Positions 54,309 through 62,732 of a stretch of 64,000 nt of DNA are shown here, one piece after another. How positions within the stretch are numbered: position 1 is the first letter of the stretch; each line of letters starts with the position of its first letter. The notes below the pieces were generated by a model, which was not told where the DNA came from, did no database searches, and saw only the letters and a list, made by a program, of their open reading frames with translations. Both the position numbers and the translations under genes were made by a program. The DNA is from Halomonas halodenitrificans DSM 735 (GTDB lineage Bacteria; Pseudomonadota; Gammaproteobacteria; Pseudomonadales; Halomonadaceae): positions 120,953 through 184,952 of the forward strand of contig NZ_KK211058.1 in assembly GCF_000620045.1 (NCBI RefSeq), read 5' to 3'.

Positions 54309-56534
54309 TCAATAAATGTCTTCACGATAGCGTCCCTGGGCCTTGAGCGTCGCCACGTCCATGCCTAGCGGCGCGATGACCTCGTTCAGCGCCGCCATGA
54401 CGCTTGCCGCCATATCTCGGCCACCGCAGACTAGGATCTGCGCGCCCTTCTCGATCAGCTGGCGCAGTTCCGCGCCATCCACGGCAATCTTGTCCTGCAC
54501 ATAGGCACCCTCATCGACGCGGGAAAAGATCGCGTTCAGCTCCGTCAGCCGCCTGTCCGCGAGATAGGCGTTCAGTTCAGGCTCATAGAGGAAGTCGGAC
54601 CGCGGATTGCGGCCGCCCCAGTAGAGGTGCATGGGGTGATGCGACGTGTTGTGGCGGATGAAACCGACCAGCGGCCCGATGCCGGTGCCCGCGCCGATCA
54701 GCACCACCGGCGCCTTGCCGGAGGCGGGGCGGAAGTCCGGGTTGGGATGGATGAAGGCGTCGATGGTGCCGCCTATTGGCAACGCATGCAGGAAGTTCGA
54801 GCAAAGGCCGCCGGGATGCTGGCGCACGCAGATCTCCAGAGTGCCATCCTTCGAGGCCGAGGCCAGCGAATAGAAGCGCGGCACCGGGCTATCCGGCGGC
54901 AGGATGCCGACCAGGTCGCCGGCCTCGAAGTGCGGCAGGCCGGTGCGCCCCAGCAAACGGCTCAGCAGGCCGTTCTTGCCGTCACTTTCAGGTGCCTTGA
55001 AGCGCAGCACGGCGGTGGGGGCCTGCACGTCGGCGCCGTAATCGACCTGCTCGGCGAGTTCCAGCGCGGTGGTGCGTGGACGCACTGGAGTATGGATCAA
55101 CGTCAGCTCGATGCCGAGCACCTTGCCGACCGTGTTGCCCCAACGAGCGAACTCCTGGGTTGACTGCCGGTCGATGGTGTCGAGCGGCAGCAGTTGCGGC
55201 CAGCCCTTGGCGGTGAGCGCCGTCTCGACCTCCTTCGCGAAGCCGCAGAACTGCGGGAACTGTCGATCACCGAAGCCCAGCACGGCGACCGGGAGCTCCG
55301 GCGCCCTGGTGATCTTCTCGAGCCGCGCGAGGAAGCGGCTGGCCGAGGCCGGCGCATCGCCATCGCCGTAGGTCGCGGTGAGGATGAACAGCCGTTTTGC
55401 GCCGCGATAGCGGAAGGCCAGACGGTTCATGGGGGCGGTATGCACACGGTGGCCCTCTCGAACCAGGCTGTCGTGCAGGGTCTTGGCAAAGCCCCAGGTC
55501 GTGTTGCTCTCGCTGCCGACCAGGATCACGCTGTCCGCGGCGTTCGGCCCGCTGTTGGCGGCGAGCTTCGGCTTCGAGCGCTGACGCTTCCACCAGATGA
55601 TCGAACCAGTCACGGCCATCACCGGCACCGTCAGGGCGGCCAGGCCGAGGATCAGGCCAAGCCACCAGAGGCCTTCGCCGGTATGCAGCATATAGATGAA
55701 TTCATAGAACTTATGAGTGGCGTCATGGGGCTGGTAGGAGAGCCACTCGCCGCTGGCCTGATCGATATAGCCGGCGCCCTGATCGGTGCCCAGAGAATAC
55801 ATGTCCGTGGGGTCGTCCGGGTAGGGGTAGACCAGCTCGCGCAGGTCGCTTAAGTCCGTTGTCTTCAAGGCCGACAGGGTATCGATGGCGGCGGGAGGGC
55901 CGCCATTGACCTCCAGCGGGAATTCGGGCTCGGCCTCCACGCCCTCCGAGCCCAGGCCGAAGGTGGTGGCGGAGAGATAGGTCCCGGTCAGCGCCGACAG
56001 CAGCAGGCCGAGAAGCGCCGCTCGGCCGAGTTCGATATGCAGCCGCTGGCTCAGGGTGCCGCGCACCGGGCGCAGCAGCTGGCGCCATCCACCCAGGCGA
56101 GCGGTCAGCAGCAGCGCACCGGAGATTGCCAGCACGACCATCGCCAGCGCCGTGATGCCCGCCACCGCGCGGCCGGGCGTGTCGAGCAGCAGGGAACGGT
56201 GCAGGTTCTTCACCCAGCGCGAGAAGGACGACGGTTCATAGGCTGCGATGGCCTGTCCGGTCCTCGGGTCCACGCGATCGGCTCCCACCTGATCGTCTCG
56301 GGTGTAATAGACGATGAGGGTGCCCGAGGGCGTACGCTCGATCTGCTCGGCCCCCGGGTAATACTCCGCTACCCTGCCGGCCAGTTCGGCGACGCTGATC
56401 TGCCCGGCGGCGAGCACCGTGGTCTCCGCCCGCTCGAGGGCCGGGTTGAGCGACAGAATTGCCCCGGTCACTGTGAGAACTATGACGAACAGCGCCGCGA
56501 CCAAGCCGGGTAGCGAATGAAGCTGGCGTAGCAT
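54309..56534 (-). CDS. PepSY membrane domain fused to an NADPH-flavodoxin-type reductase
   Basis: A 741-residue membrane flavoprotein. Residues 1-340 form a PepSY transmembrane domain with four helices (~8-30, 125-150, 170-195, 300-330) and paired His residues (KNLHRSLL; FIYMLHTGEGLWWLG) that may bind haem. Residues ~360-500 are a flavodoxin-like FMN domain (GSESNTTWGFAKTL, ATYGDGDAP), then an FAD domain with RFYSLASAS (~590) and an NADP domain (GAGTGIGPLVGFIRH, LVCGGRDMA). It should move electrons from cytosolic NADPH across the membrane to a periplasmic acceptor. The start at 56534 is followed by MLRQLHSLPGL; an upstream codon at 56597 is less likely. Confidence 0.88.
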   Translation of the reverse strand: MLRQLHSLPGLVAALFVIVLTVTGAILSLNPALERAETTVLAAGQISVAELAGRVAEYYPGAEQIERTPSGTLIVYYTRDDQVGADRVDPRTGQAIAAYEPSSFSRWVKNLHRSLLLDTPGRAVAGITALAMVVLAISGALLLTARLGGWRQLLRPVRGTLSQRLHIELGRAALLGLLLSALTGTYLSATTFGLGSEGVEAEPEFPLEVNGGPPAAIDTLSALKTTDLSDLRELVYPYPDDPTDMYSLGTDQGAGYIDQASGEWLSYQPHDATHKFYEFIYMLHTGEGLWWLGLILGLAALTVPVMAVTGSIIWWKRQRSKPKLAANSGPNAADSVILVGSESNTTWGFAKTLHDSLVREGHRVHTAPMNRLAFRYRGAKRLFILTATYGDGDAPASASRFLARLEKITRAPELPVAVLGFGDRQFPQFCGFAKEVETALTAKGWPQLLPLDTIDRQSTQEFARWGNTVGKVLGIELTLIHTPVRPRTTALELAEQVDYGADVQAPTAVLRFKAPESDGKNGLLSRLLGRTGLPHFEAGDLVGILPPDSPVPRFYSLASASKDGTLEICVRQHPGGLCSNFLHALPIGGTIDAFIHPNPDFRPASGKAPVVLIGAGTGIGPLVGFIRHNTSHHPMHLYWGGRNPRSDFLYEPELNAYLADRRLTELNAIFSRVDEGAYVQDKIAVDGAELRQLIEKGAQILVCGGRDMAASVMAALNEVIAPLGMDVATLKAQGRYREDIY

Positions 56535-56562
56535 GGTATTTGTGCTCCCTGTTCGGTCAGAA

Positions 56563-57039
56563 TCAGAAGGTGTAGTGGAATGACTGCACATAGCCACGGC
56601 CGGAGACCGGCTGGCCCGCGCCCGCGGTGGTCAGCGGGACGACGACGTCGGCGCGATTGTCGCGCATGTCTTCGACGGCGGTGTCCACGCGCACCTCGTA
56701 CCCCGCATCGATCAGCTCATCGGCAAGATCGAGAGTGAGGGTCAGGGAGCGTCCGCTGCCGACGCTGGCACCGGTCAGGCCGTCATATTCAGCGCTGCGC
56801 TGGCCGCTGCCCCGTGCCCAGTCGCGAAGGTGCTTGTAGTATTTCGATTTCTCTCCGGCGATCCAGAGCGTGTCCTGATAGCGGCCGTCGGCATCGGTAA
56901 GGTAGAGCGCTACATAGGCGCCATCGCCGCCGTAGTCTTTCAACTCGGTGGTAAAGGTCACCTCGCGCGCCTGTGCCAGAGCCGGCAACGCGATTGCGGC
57001 GGCAAGGCCGAGGGCGAGAGCAAGGGTGCGCTTTTTCAT
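56563..57039 (-). CDS. DUF2271 secreted protein with a flavinylation-type motif
   Basis: A 158-residue exported protein. A Sec signal (MKKRTLALALGLAAAIALPALAQA) sets the start at 57039, with GGAG 8 nt upstream. The DUF2271 core includes TLWIAGEKSKYYKHLRDW and ends with the aromatic YVQSFHYTF. Residues 86-95 read DGLTGASVGS, which matches the [ST]GA[ST]xx[ST] sequence where ApbE attaches FMN by a phosphoester bond (candidate Ser92). It is 28 bp upstream of the flavoreductase gene, so the two are likely one operon with this protein as periplasmic electron acceptor. Confidence 0.85.
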   Translation of the reverse strand: MKKRTLALALGLAAAIALPALAQAREVTFTTELKDYGGDGAYVALYLTDADGRYQDTLWIAGEKSKYYKHLRDWARGSGQRSAEYDGLTGASVGSGRSLTLTLDLADELIDAGYEVRVDTAVEDMRDNRADVVVPLTTAGAGQPVSGRGYVQSFHYTF

Positions 57040-57084
57040 CGTCTGTTCTCCATGACGTATCGGTAGGGGCAATCTAACGTCGGT

Positions 57085-57101
57085 GGCTGACGGCCACCTG
57101 A
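57085..57101 (-). promoter_or_regulatory. Response-regulator box C, upstream of the DUF2271 operon
   Basis: On the minus strand, TCAGGT-GGCCG-TCAGCC (direct repeat, 11-bp period) lies 45 bp before the DUF2271 start. A -10-like TAGATT (57071-57076) follows after exactly 8 nt. Boxes A and B share the sequence and spacing. Confidence 0.7.
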
Positions 57102-57202
57102 AGGCTGGAAGACAATCCGTTCAGTCTGCCGTCGGCCAGGGGGCTGTGGCGCCCCGGGAGGCGTGCAAGGAAGGGGCGCCAGTGTGAGGTGTAGGCGACG
57201 AA

Positions 57203-57631
57203 TTATTCGATGCGCACGGACGGCCGGCCGCTGACGATGTCGCCGTTGGGGACGGTGCGGGTACTCGAGCGTCGACGGCTATCCTCTCTGTCGTCATCGT
57301 CGTCATAATCCCTATCCCTATCGCCGCTGTATAGGCTGTCGGGTATCGCCGCATCCTCCTCGTACTCGATTTCCAGCTTGCGCAGGCGCAGCGATGCCGG
57401 AGTATAGTCCGCCTCAACCTTGTTGCCGTCCTGATCGAGGCCCTCGACCTCGTAGCAGCCGTCATCGACCTTGATGCGGCGTACTTCCCAGCCCTTGGTC
57501 TCGAGCTTCTGGCGCAGGACGTCGCGAGGCTGCCAGTCGGCGACCGTGTCACGGCAGTCGTCATCGGCGAGGGTCATTGTGGCCGTCAGGGTGGCGGCCA
57601 GTGCGGTGGTGACAAGCAGTGGCGTTTTCAT
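57203..57631 (-). CDS. PepSY-domain periplasmic protein
   Basis: A 142-residue exported protein. A Sec signal (residues 1-22) is followed by a PepSY_2-type domain (QKLETKGWEVRRIKVDDGCYEVEGLDQDGNKVE) with two Cys (one at DDDCRD, one at DDGCYE). The C-terminal third is an Asp/Arg-rich tail. Start at 57631 has GGAG 6 nt upstream. It is preceded by box B and separated from the DUF2271 gene by 163 bp with box C, so it may be its own unit. It is probably a periplasmic partner of the redox module. Confidence 0.8.
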   Translation of the reverse strand: MKTPLLVTTALAATLTATMTLADDDCRDTVADWQPRDVLRQKLETKGWEVRRIKVDDGCYEVEGLDQDGNKVEADYTPASLRLRKLEIEYEEDAAIPDSLYSGDRDRDYDDDDDREDSRRRSSTRTVPNGDIVSGRPSVRIE

Positions 57632-57670
57632 GGTCTTCTCCAGGTGAATCCAGATTAGGGTCACATTGTC

Positions 57671-57701
57671 AGACTAGGCCGATCTCCTGACAGCAGCCTG
57701 A
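57671..57701 (-). promoter_or_regulatory. Response-regulator box B with -10 element, upstream of the PepSY gene
   Basis: On the minus strand, TCAGGC-TGCTG-TCAGGA (57701 to 57685) is followed after 8 nt by the -10-like TAGTCT (57676-57671). The box is 53 bp before the PepSY start. Confidence 0.72.
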
Positions 57702-57744
57702 AGGCGGCGCACCTAGGCCCACTTGCAGAAGAGATTGCCGCTGT

Positions 57745-57775
57745 TCAGGTAGCCGTCAGGTTGACTCGTTAAACT
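57745..57775 (+). promoter_or_regulatory. Response-regulator box A with -10 element, upstream of the two-component system
   Basis: TCAGGT-AGCCG-TCAGGT (57745-57761) is a perfect 6-bp direct repeat with an 11-bp period, followed after 8 nt by TAAACT (57770-57775). It lies 46 bp before the response-regulator start, suggesting autoregulation. Confidence 0.72.
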
Positions 57776-57807
57776 TCGGTTGCCTGTGGTGCCGGAGGAG
57801 ATGGGAC

Positions 57808-58467
57808 ATGCGGATATTACTGGTCGAAGATGCGCCTTCCCTGGGCGAGGCGGTGCGTGAGCAGGTCATTGAAGACGGCCACGCGGTGGACTGGATGCAG
57901 TGCCTCAAGCACGCCGACGCCAGCGTTGCGACGACCACCTATGATCTGATCCTGCTCGACTTGATGCTGCCCGATGGCCGGGGACTCGACTTTCTGAGGC
58001 GTCGGCGCAAGGCGAGTGACAGCACACCGGTGATTATCCTGACCGCGCGCGATCAGATTTCCGACCGCATCGAAGGACTGAACGCCGGCGCGGATGACTA
58101 CCTGGTCAAACCCTTCGATCTGGCGGAACTGTCGGCGCGCATCGCCGCCGTGGCACGGCGCTATAGTGGCAACCCCAATCCGCTGATCCAGGTGGGCGAG
58201 CTGAAGATCGATCTGGTGGATCATTCGCTGCGCCGGGCCGGGTACAGCGTCGACCTGACGGGACGGGAGTGGGCGCTGCTCGAGGCGCTCGTGCAGCATC
58301 CGGGGGCGCTGCTGTCTCGGTCCCAGCTCGAAGACCGCCTGTACGCCTTCGGCGCCGAGATCGAGAGCAACACTATCGAGGTCCATATCAGCCGCATGCG
58401 CAAGAAGCTGGGGCACGAAGCCATCGAGACGGTGCGTGGCATGGGCTATCGGCTGGGGCGAACGTGA
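57808..58467 (+). CDS. OmpR-family response regulator of the PepSY/DUF2271 locus
   Basis: A 219-residue regulator. The receiver domain has the acidic pocket (Glu7, Asp8), phospho-acceptor Asp51 in LLDLMLP, and the conserved Lys in LVKPFDL. The C-terminal winged helix is complete (GREWALLEALVQHPGALLSRSQLEDRLYAF; NTIEVHISRMRKKL). It resembles QseB/PmrA-type regulators. It is translationally coupled to the sensor gene (stop overlaps GTG) and divergent from the redox genes. Its probable DNA boxes are described separately. Confidence 0.93.
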   Translation: MRILLVEDAPSLGEAVREQVIEDGHAVDWMQCLKHADASVATTTYDLILLDLMLPDGRGLDFLRRRRKASDSTPVIILTARDQISDRIEGLNAGADDYLVKPFDLAELSARIAAVARRYSGNPNPLIQVGELKIDLVDHSLRRAGYSVDLTGREWALLEALVQHPGALLSRSQLEDRLYAFGAEIESNTIEVHISRMRKKLGHEAIETVRGMGYRLGRT

Positions 58468-59789
58468 GCAGGTCGGTCAGCCTGCAGCGTCGCCTCGGCC
58501 TTGGCCTGACGCTCGGCGTGGTGGCGCTGTGGCTCGTCGCGACCACGCTGACGGTGTTTATCGTGCAACATACCATCGACAGGACCCTCGACAGCTCCCT
58601 GGAAGAGACCGCGCAGCGCATCCTGTCCCTGGCCGTCGTCGAGATCTTCAATCGAGAAAGTTCCGACTTGCTCCAGCAGGTGGCCGCCCTGAGACCTCAT
58701 GAGGAGTACATCACCTACGTGGTACGCGGGGCGGACGGTGCGCCCCTGCTGGTGTCCCACGATGTCGACCTGGCTATCTTCCCCGAGACGCCTCGAATGG
58801 GGCTGCGCAATACCGCGACGCATCGGCTCTACGGCACCTCCGCGGTTAGCGATACCTTCTTCATCGAAGTTGCCGAGCCGTTGACTTATCGCCGCCAAGC
58901 AACTTGGGAGATGCTGGCGGCGCTGCTGTTGCCGCTGGCGGTGCTAGTGCTGCTCAGCCTGATCGGCATCTGGTGGTTGGTGCGCCACAGCTTAAGCGGC
59001 CTGCTGGCCTATCGGCAGGCGCTCGAGGCACGCGATGCTGGGGATCTGTCGCCAGTCGAGGCGCAACGCCTGCCGACGGAACTCGTGCCCGTCGCCGAGG
59101 CAGTCGATCAGCTGATGGCGCGCTTGCGCCGCACCCTGGAGGCCGAACGCAGCTTCACCGCCAACAGCGCCCATGAGCTGCGCACGCCCCTGGCCGCGAC
59201 CCTGGCGCAGCTACAGCGCCTGCGCCGTGAGGCGCCGCCAGGGCCGCTGCAGGATCGATCGGCACGCATCGAGGCCTCGCTGCGCGAGCTATCGCGGCTC
59301 TCGGAGAAGCTGATGCAGCTGGCCAAGGCGGAGAGCGGCGGGCTCCTGGCCGAGACGCCCCAGGACGTACTGCCGATCGTCACCCACGTCGTCGACGACT
59401 TCCGTCACGCGGCCAAGACGCGCCTCGAAGTATCGCTGCCCGAGAAGGCGCCGGTGCTCTCATCGATCGATCCGGACGCTTTCGCGATCCTGCTGCGTAA
59501 CCTGATCGAAAACGCCTTGAAGCATGGACAGGAAGATCGCCCCGTCGAGGTCGCGGTGTCGAGCGAAGGCCTGTTGCGGGTGATCAATGCGGGGTCGATG
59601 GTGCCGGCGGAGATCCTCGCTCGGCTGACGGATCGTTTTCGGCGAGCGAATACCCGGGCTGGCGGCTCCGGACTGGGGCTCGCCATCGCTCAAGCGATCG
59701 CGGCAGGAGCGGGAGCCACCCTGATGCTGAAGTCGCCGGTGACGGGCAGGACGGACGGCTTCGAGGCCCGTCTATCGCTCCCCTCTTGA
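58464..59789 (+). CDS. Sensor histidine kinase paired with the response regulator
   Basis: A 441-residue kinase. Two helices (~12-34 and ~150-172) flank a periplasmic sensor domain of ~115 residues, then HAMP-like and DHp regions with the phospho-His237 in FTANSAHELRTP. The ATPase domain has the N box (NLIENALKHG) and G2-type GGSGLGLAIAQAI. The G1 box is unusual: INAGSMVP instead of a D-x-G-x-G sequence, so the conserved Asp is missing. The GTG start overlaps the regulator's stop (58464-58467). It senses a periplasmic signal not identifiable from sequence. Confidence 0.9.
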   Translation: MSRSVSLQRRLGLGLTLGVVALWLVATTLTVFIVQHTIDRTLDSSLEETAQRILSLAVVEIFNRESSDLLQQVAALRPHEEYITYVVRGADGAPLLVSHDVDLAIFPETPRMGLRNTATHRLYGTSAVSDTFFIEVAEPLTYRRQATWEMLAALLLPLAVLVLLSLIGIWWLVRHSLSGLLAYRQALEARDAGDLSPVEAQRLPTELVPVAEAVDQLMARLRRTLEAERSFTANSAHELRTPLAATLAQLQRLRREAPPGPLQDRSARIEASLRELSRLSEKLMQLAKAESGGLLAETPQDVLPIVTHVVDDFRHAAKTRLEVSLPEKAPVLSSIDPDAFAILLRNLIENALKHGQEDRPVEVAVSSEGLLRVINAGSMVPAEILARLTDRFRRANTRAGGSGLGLAIAQAIAAGAGATLMLKSPVTGRTDGFEARLSLPS

Positions 59790-59982
59790 GCGTACCTGGC
59801 CAGTGCCAAGACACATGTTACTGGCAATAGTGAACGTTCAACCGAGTCACGCAAGCCCCTCATAGTCACTGCTCAGCCACAGATCACTTCATGTAAGCCA
59901 AGCTAGAACATTTGTTCGCTAACTAATGTTTGAGTGTGTGCAAGGTTATTGTAGAAGTCCAGACTAGAGAGGAAAACCTGCG

Positions 59983-60156
59983 ATGAAGAAGTCGCCCGTT
60001 CTAGCTGCTGTCGCCGTGTCGCTGAGTGCCATATTATCGCTTGCCACTTCAGCGCTGGCGCAGTCCGACACCTCGCCTATTTATTACTACTTGTCACAAA
60101 TATCGCCATCGACTATGCAAGATCAACATAAGGCCTTGGGCCGCGTGCCAGCGTAG
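59983..60156 (+). pseudogene. 5' fragment of a secreted protein gene, cut by an IS remnant
   Basis: MKKSPVLAAVAVSL... ALAQ is a clear Sec signal peptide with an AGAGGA ribosome site upstream. The frame continues ~10 residues (SDTSPIYYY) and then enters the transposase remnant, ending at 60154-60156. The original protein is unknown. It lies just downstream of the two-component system. Confidence 0.65.
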
Positions 60157-60439
60157 AGTGATGATGGAATCACTTACATAGCGTTGGGCGCTTTGTATGA
60201 CCCCGAGGGCAATACCCTGTGGGTAAGGTAAGCGCCGAGAATCGCTCGTTTTTTTGACCACAAAGAGACAAGCGTTCAGCGACCAGAAACCCGTATGCCG
60301 CGATGCAGAGGCTGGCGTGATGGTGAAAGCCTCGCCAGTTGCGCCCCTCATAGTGACCCAAGCCGAACTCCTGCTTGAGCTCCTGATAGTGGCGCTCGAT
60401 TTGCCAGCGCGCCTTGGCGATGGCCACCAGCATCGTCAA
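60094..60439 (-). pseudogene. C-terminal remnant of an IS701-family transposase
   Basis: One frame reads IAKARWQIERHYQELKQEFGLGHYEGRNWRGFHHHASLCIAAYGFL, the conserved C-terminal DDE region of IS701-type transposases. A second frame continues with SIITLRWHAAQ, so there is a frameshift. The N-terminal catalytic part is missing. It is therefore non-functional. Confidence 0.8.
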
Positions 60440-60511
60440 ACGCGGTTGGCATGTCCCAGCCTGGGGGTTAGGTCGTCAAGGTAGGCATTGAAGACTATGC
60501 CGAGAAAGCCA

Positions 60512-61930
60512 TCAGGACGAGGAAGGATCGTGCCACTCAAGTCGCACCTCCAACCCCCCTCGCTCATGGTTTCGCAACTTCAACTCGGCATGCTGTCGTT
60601 TCGCCAACGCGACGGCGATCGATAGTCCCAGGCCGCTACCGCTGATACTCTGCGACGAGGCACGTCGAAAACGCTGGGTCACGGATCCCAGTAAAGCCTC
60701 GGGTATTCCCGGGCCGGTATCGCGTATGATCAGCTGGAGTCCCTGGGGCACCTTGTCGAGGGAGACCGTGACGCGGCCTTCATCCGGCGTATAGCGCATC
60801 GCGTTGTCCAACAGGTTGCGTATGAGGATGCCAAGCTCGGTGGCATTGGCCGTCACGTAGCATGGCTCTTCCCAGGCACGAGTAGTCCCGGCTATTTCCA
60901 ACGTCTGTCCGCGCGACTCGGCCAACGGCCAAAGTTCCGCCGCCAGGTCTTCCACCAGCAGCCCTACATCAATCTTCTCGACATTATGCTGCTGACGCTG
61001 GTCCAGGCGTGCCAATATCAATAGCTGCTCGACCACGCGCTGTAATCGCTCGATACCGATCCTGGCCTTATCCAGCGATGCCGCTTCACCCTCGACGGCG
61101 TTATCCAACTGGATCTTCAGTCCGGCCAAGGGCGTGCGCAGTTCGTGAGCGGCGTCGGCGGTAAAGCGGCGCTCCTTTTGCAGAGCTTCACCGAGCCTGG
61201 TGATAAAATCGTTGAGGGCGCGATGCAGCCCGTCAAGCTCCCGCGGTACCGATAGACTGATGGGGCTCAGGTCCGTTTGATCCCGGCCACGTACCTGTCG
61301 TGACAATTGTTCGATGGGCGTGAGTCCGCGACGAATCGCGCGCATCATCAGCCACAGTGCCAGTGGCATCATCAACAGCATCGGCCAGAGATGGTTGATC
61401 GTGATGCGGTTGACGATGGACTGATGGAAGCGCTGCTGGAGACCGATACGCAGCCAAGTCTCGCTGTTGCTATCAAACAGGCTGAAGACTCGCCAGCGCC
61501 GACCCTCGTAGTCGACCCAGCGAAAACCTTCTTCTCGCGGCGCGGGGAAGGCGGACGTTTCGTGCCAGCGAGGCCCCATCATGAGCGGGCGGCCCTGCGC
61601 GTTCCAAAAGCCCAGGCCCACCTTTTTTTCTTCATGATGGAAAAGGGCGGCTGCCGACGTCTGCGCTGTCGTATCAGTTAGCAGGTCGTCATACAGCTGC
61701 GCCGGATGGTCTGGCTGGCTCAGCTGCCGAGACAGTGCACGGTATACCTCGGTATTGGGTGAGTCTGGTAGAAAAGACGCCATGATACGCGCCTCGAGGC
61801 TAAGCTGAGCGTCAAGAATTTCTTCAAGCTCGTGCTGGGAAATCAAGTACGCCGCGACAACGGACAGCGCGCTAACCGCTATCAGGGTAATGGCCAACGT
61901 GCGGACCAGATATCGGCGTATTGAAATCAT
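60512..61930 (-). CDS. Sensor histidine kinase of a QseC/PmrB-type pair
   Basis: A 472-residue kinase. It has two helices (~10-30 and ~182-198), a periplasmic domain of ~150 residues, HAMP, and DHp with His262 in FTADAAHELRTPLAG. The ATPase domain is intact: NLLDNAMRYTPDEG (N box), DTGPGIPEA (G1) and GSGLGLSIAVALA (G2). It overlaps its response regulator by 4 bp (regulator upstream). The N-terminal sensor part resembles QseC. Ligand unknown. Confidence 0.93.
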   Translation of the reverse strand: MISIRRYLVRTLAITLIAVSALSVVAAYLISQHELEEILDAQLSLEARIMASFLPDSPNTEVYRALSRQLSQPDHPAQLYDDLLTDTTAQTSAAALFHHEEKKVGLGFWNAQGRPLMMGPRWHETSAFPAPREEGFRWVDYEGRRWRVFSLFDSNSETWLRIGLQQRFHQSIVNRITINHLWPMLLMMPLALWLMMRAIRRGLTPIEQLSRQVRGRDQTDLSPISLSVPRELDGLHRALNDFITRLGEALQKERRFTADAAHELRTPLAGLKIQLDNAVEGEAASLDKARIGIERLQRVVEQLLILARLDQRQQHNVEKIDVGLLVEDLAAELWPLAESRGQTLEIAGTTRAWEEPCYVTANATELGILIRNLLDNAMRYTPDEGRVTVSLDKVPQGLQLIIRDTGPGIPEALLGSVTQRFRRASSQSISGSGLGLSIAVALAKRQHAELKLRNHERGGLEVRLEWHDPSSS

Positions 61931-62589
61931 GTCGCCCGGCTGTCCAGGCGATAGCCGATACCACGCACGGTGGTAATCAGTCGCTTGTCAAGTTTCTTGC
62001 GCAAGTGGTGCACATGAACCTCCAGAGCGTTGGATTCCACTCCCTCACCCCAACCGTAGAGCAGGCTTTCCAAGCGAGTGCGCGAGAGGACTTTATCGGC
62101 ATGGCGTACCAGCTCGAGCAGCAAGGCGTATTCGCGCCGCCTCAAGTCAACTTCCTGGTCACGCCAGGACACTTTGTGGCTGGCCTCATCAATTAACAGA
62201 TCGCCAAGCTTAAGTTCGCAAGAGCTGTGACCGGAGGCGCGCCGAGTCACGACCCGCAAACGGGCCAGCAATTCCTGCAAATCAAAAGGCTTGAGCACGT
62301 AATCGTCTGCTCCGGCATCCAGTCCGCGAATGCGTGACTCTATCGCATCTCGCGCGGTCAGAATCAGCAAGGGCACATTGCTTGTGCGGCGTACGCTCGC
62401 CAGCACCTCCAGGCCGTCGATATCCGGCAGTCCCAGATCCAATATCACCGCCGAGAAGTCTTCGTTTTCCAGAGCGGTTAGGCCCTCGCGTCCTCGAGAA
62501 AGCCAGTCAACCACATAACCTTGGCGCTCTAGGGCACATTTGACACCGTCTCCCAGCAGAGAATCATCCTCTATCAGCAGTATGCGCAT
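61927..62589 (-). CDS. OmpR-family response regulator, QseB/PmrA type
   Basis: A 220-residue regulator with Asp51 in ILDLGLPDIDG, Lys in YVLKPFDL, and winged helix 'RRREYALLLELVRHADKVLSRTRLESLLYGWG' plus NALEVHVHHLRKKL. This matches the QseB/BasR/PmrA group. A palindromic CTTAAG box at its own promoter supports autoregulation. Start codon overlaps nothing; the sensor gene follows by a 4-bp overlap. Confidence 0.94.
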   Translation of the reverse strand: MRILLIEDDSLLGDGVKCALERQGYVVDWLSRGREGLTALENEDFSAVILDLGLPDIDGLEVLASVRRTSNVPLLILTARDAIESRIRGLDAGADDYVLKPFDLQELLARLRVVTRRASGHSSCELKLGDLLIDEASHKVSWRDQEVDLRRREYALLLELVRHADKVLSRTRLESLLYGWGEGVESNALEVHVHHLRKKLDKRLITTVRGIGYRLDSRAT

Positions 62590-62615
62590 TGTCTATCCTC
62601 ACGAGTCCTGACTCG

Positions 62616-62653
62616 ATTATCGGCTAGCATGCTTAAGATTTGCTTAAGCATGC
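62616..62653 (-). promoter_or_regulatory. PmrA/ColR-type box and -10 upstream of the response regulator
   Basis: Two CTTAAG half-sites at 62632-62637 and 62643-62648 (11-bp period) sit inside a perfect 11-bp inverted repeat (62627-62637 with 62643-62653). On the minus strand, a -10-like GATAAT (62621-62616) follows after 10 nt. The box starts 43 bp before the regulator's start. Confidence 0.85.
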
Positions 62654-62732
62654 ATTATGCGTTGTTCTCTTTTGTCCTGTCTGCATGAAGAGCCTCGTCA
62701 TATATCCCCCATGACCTGTCATCATCTTGTAG

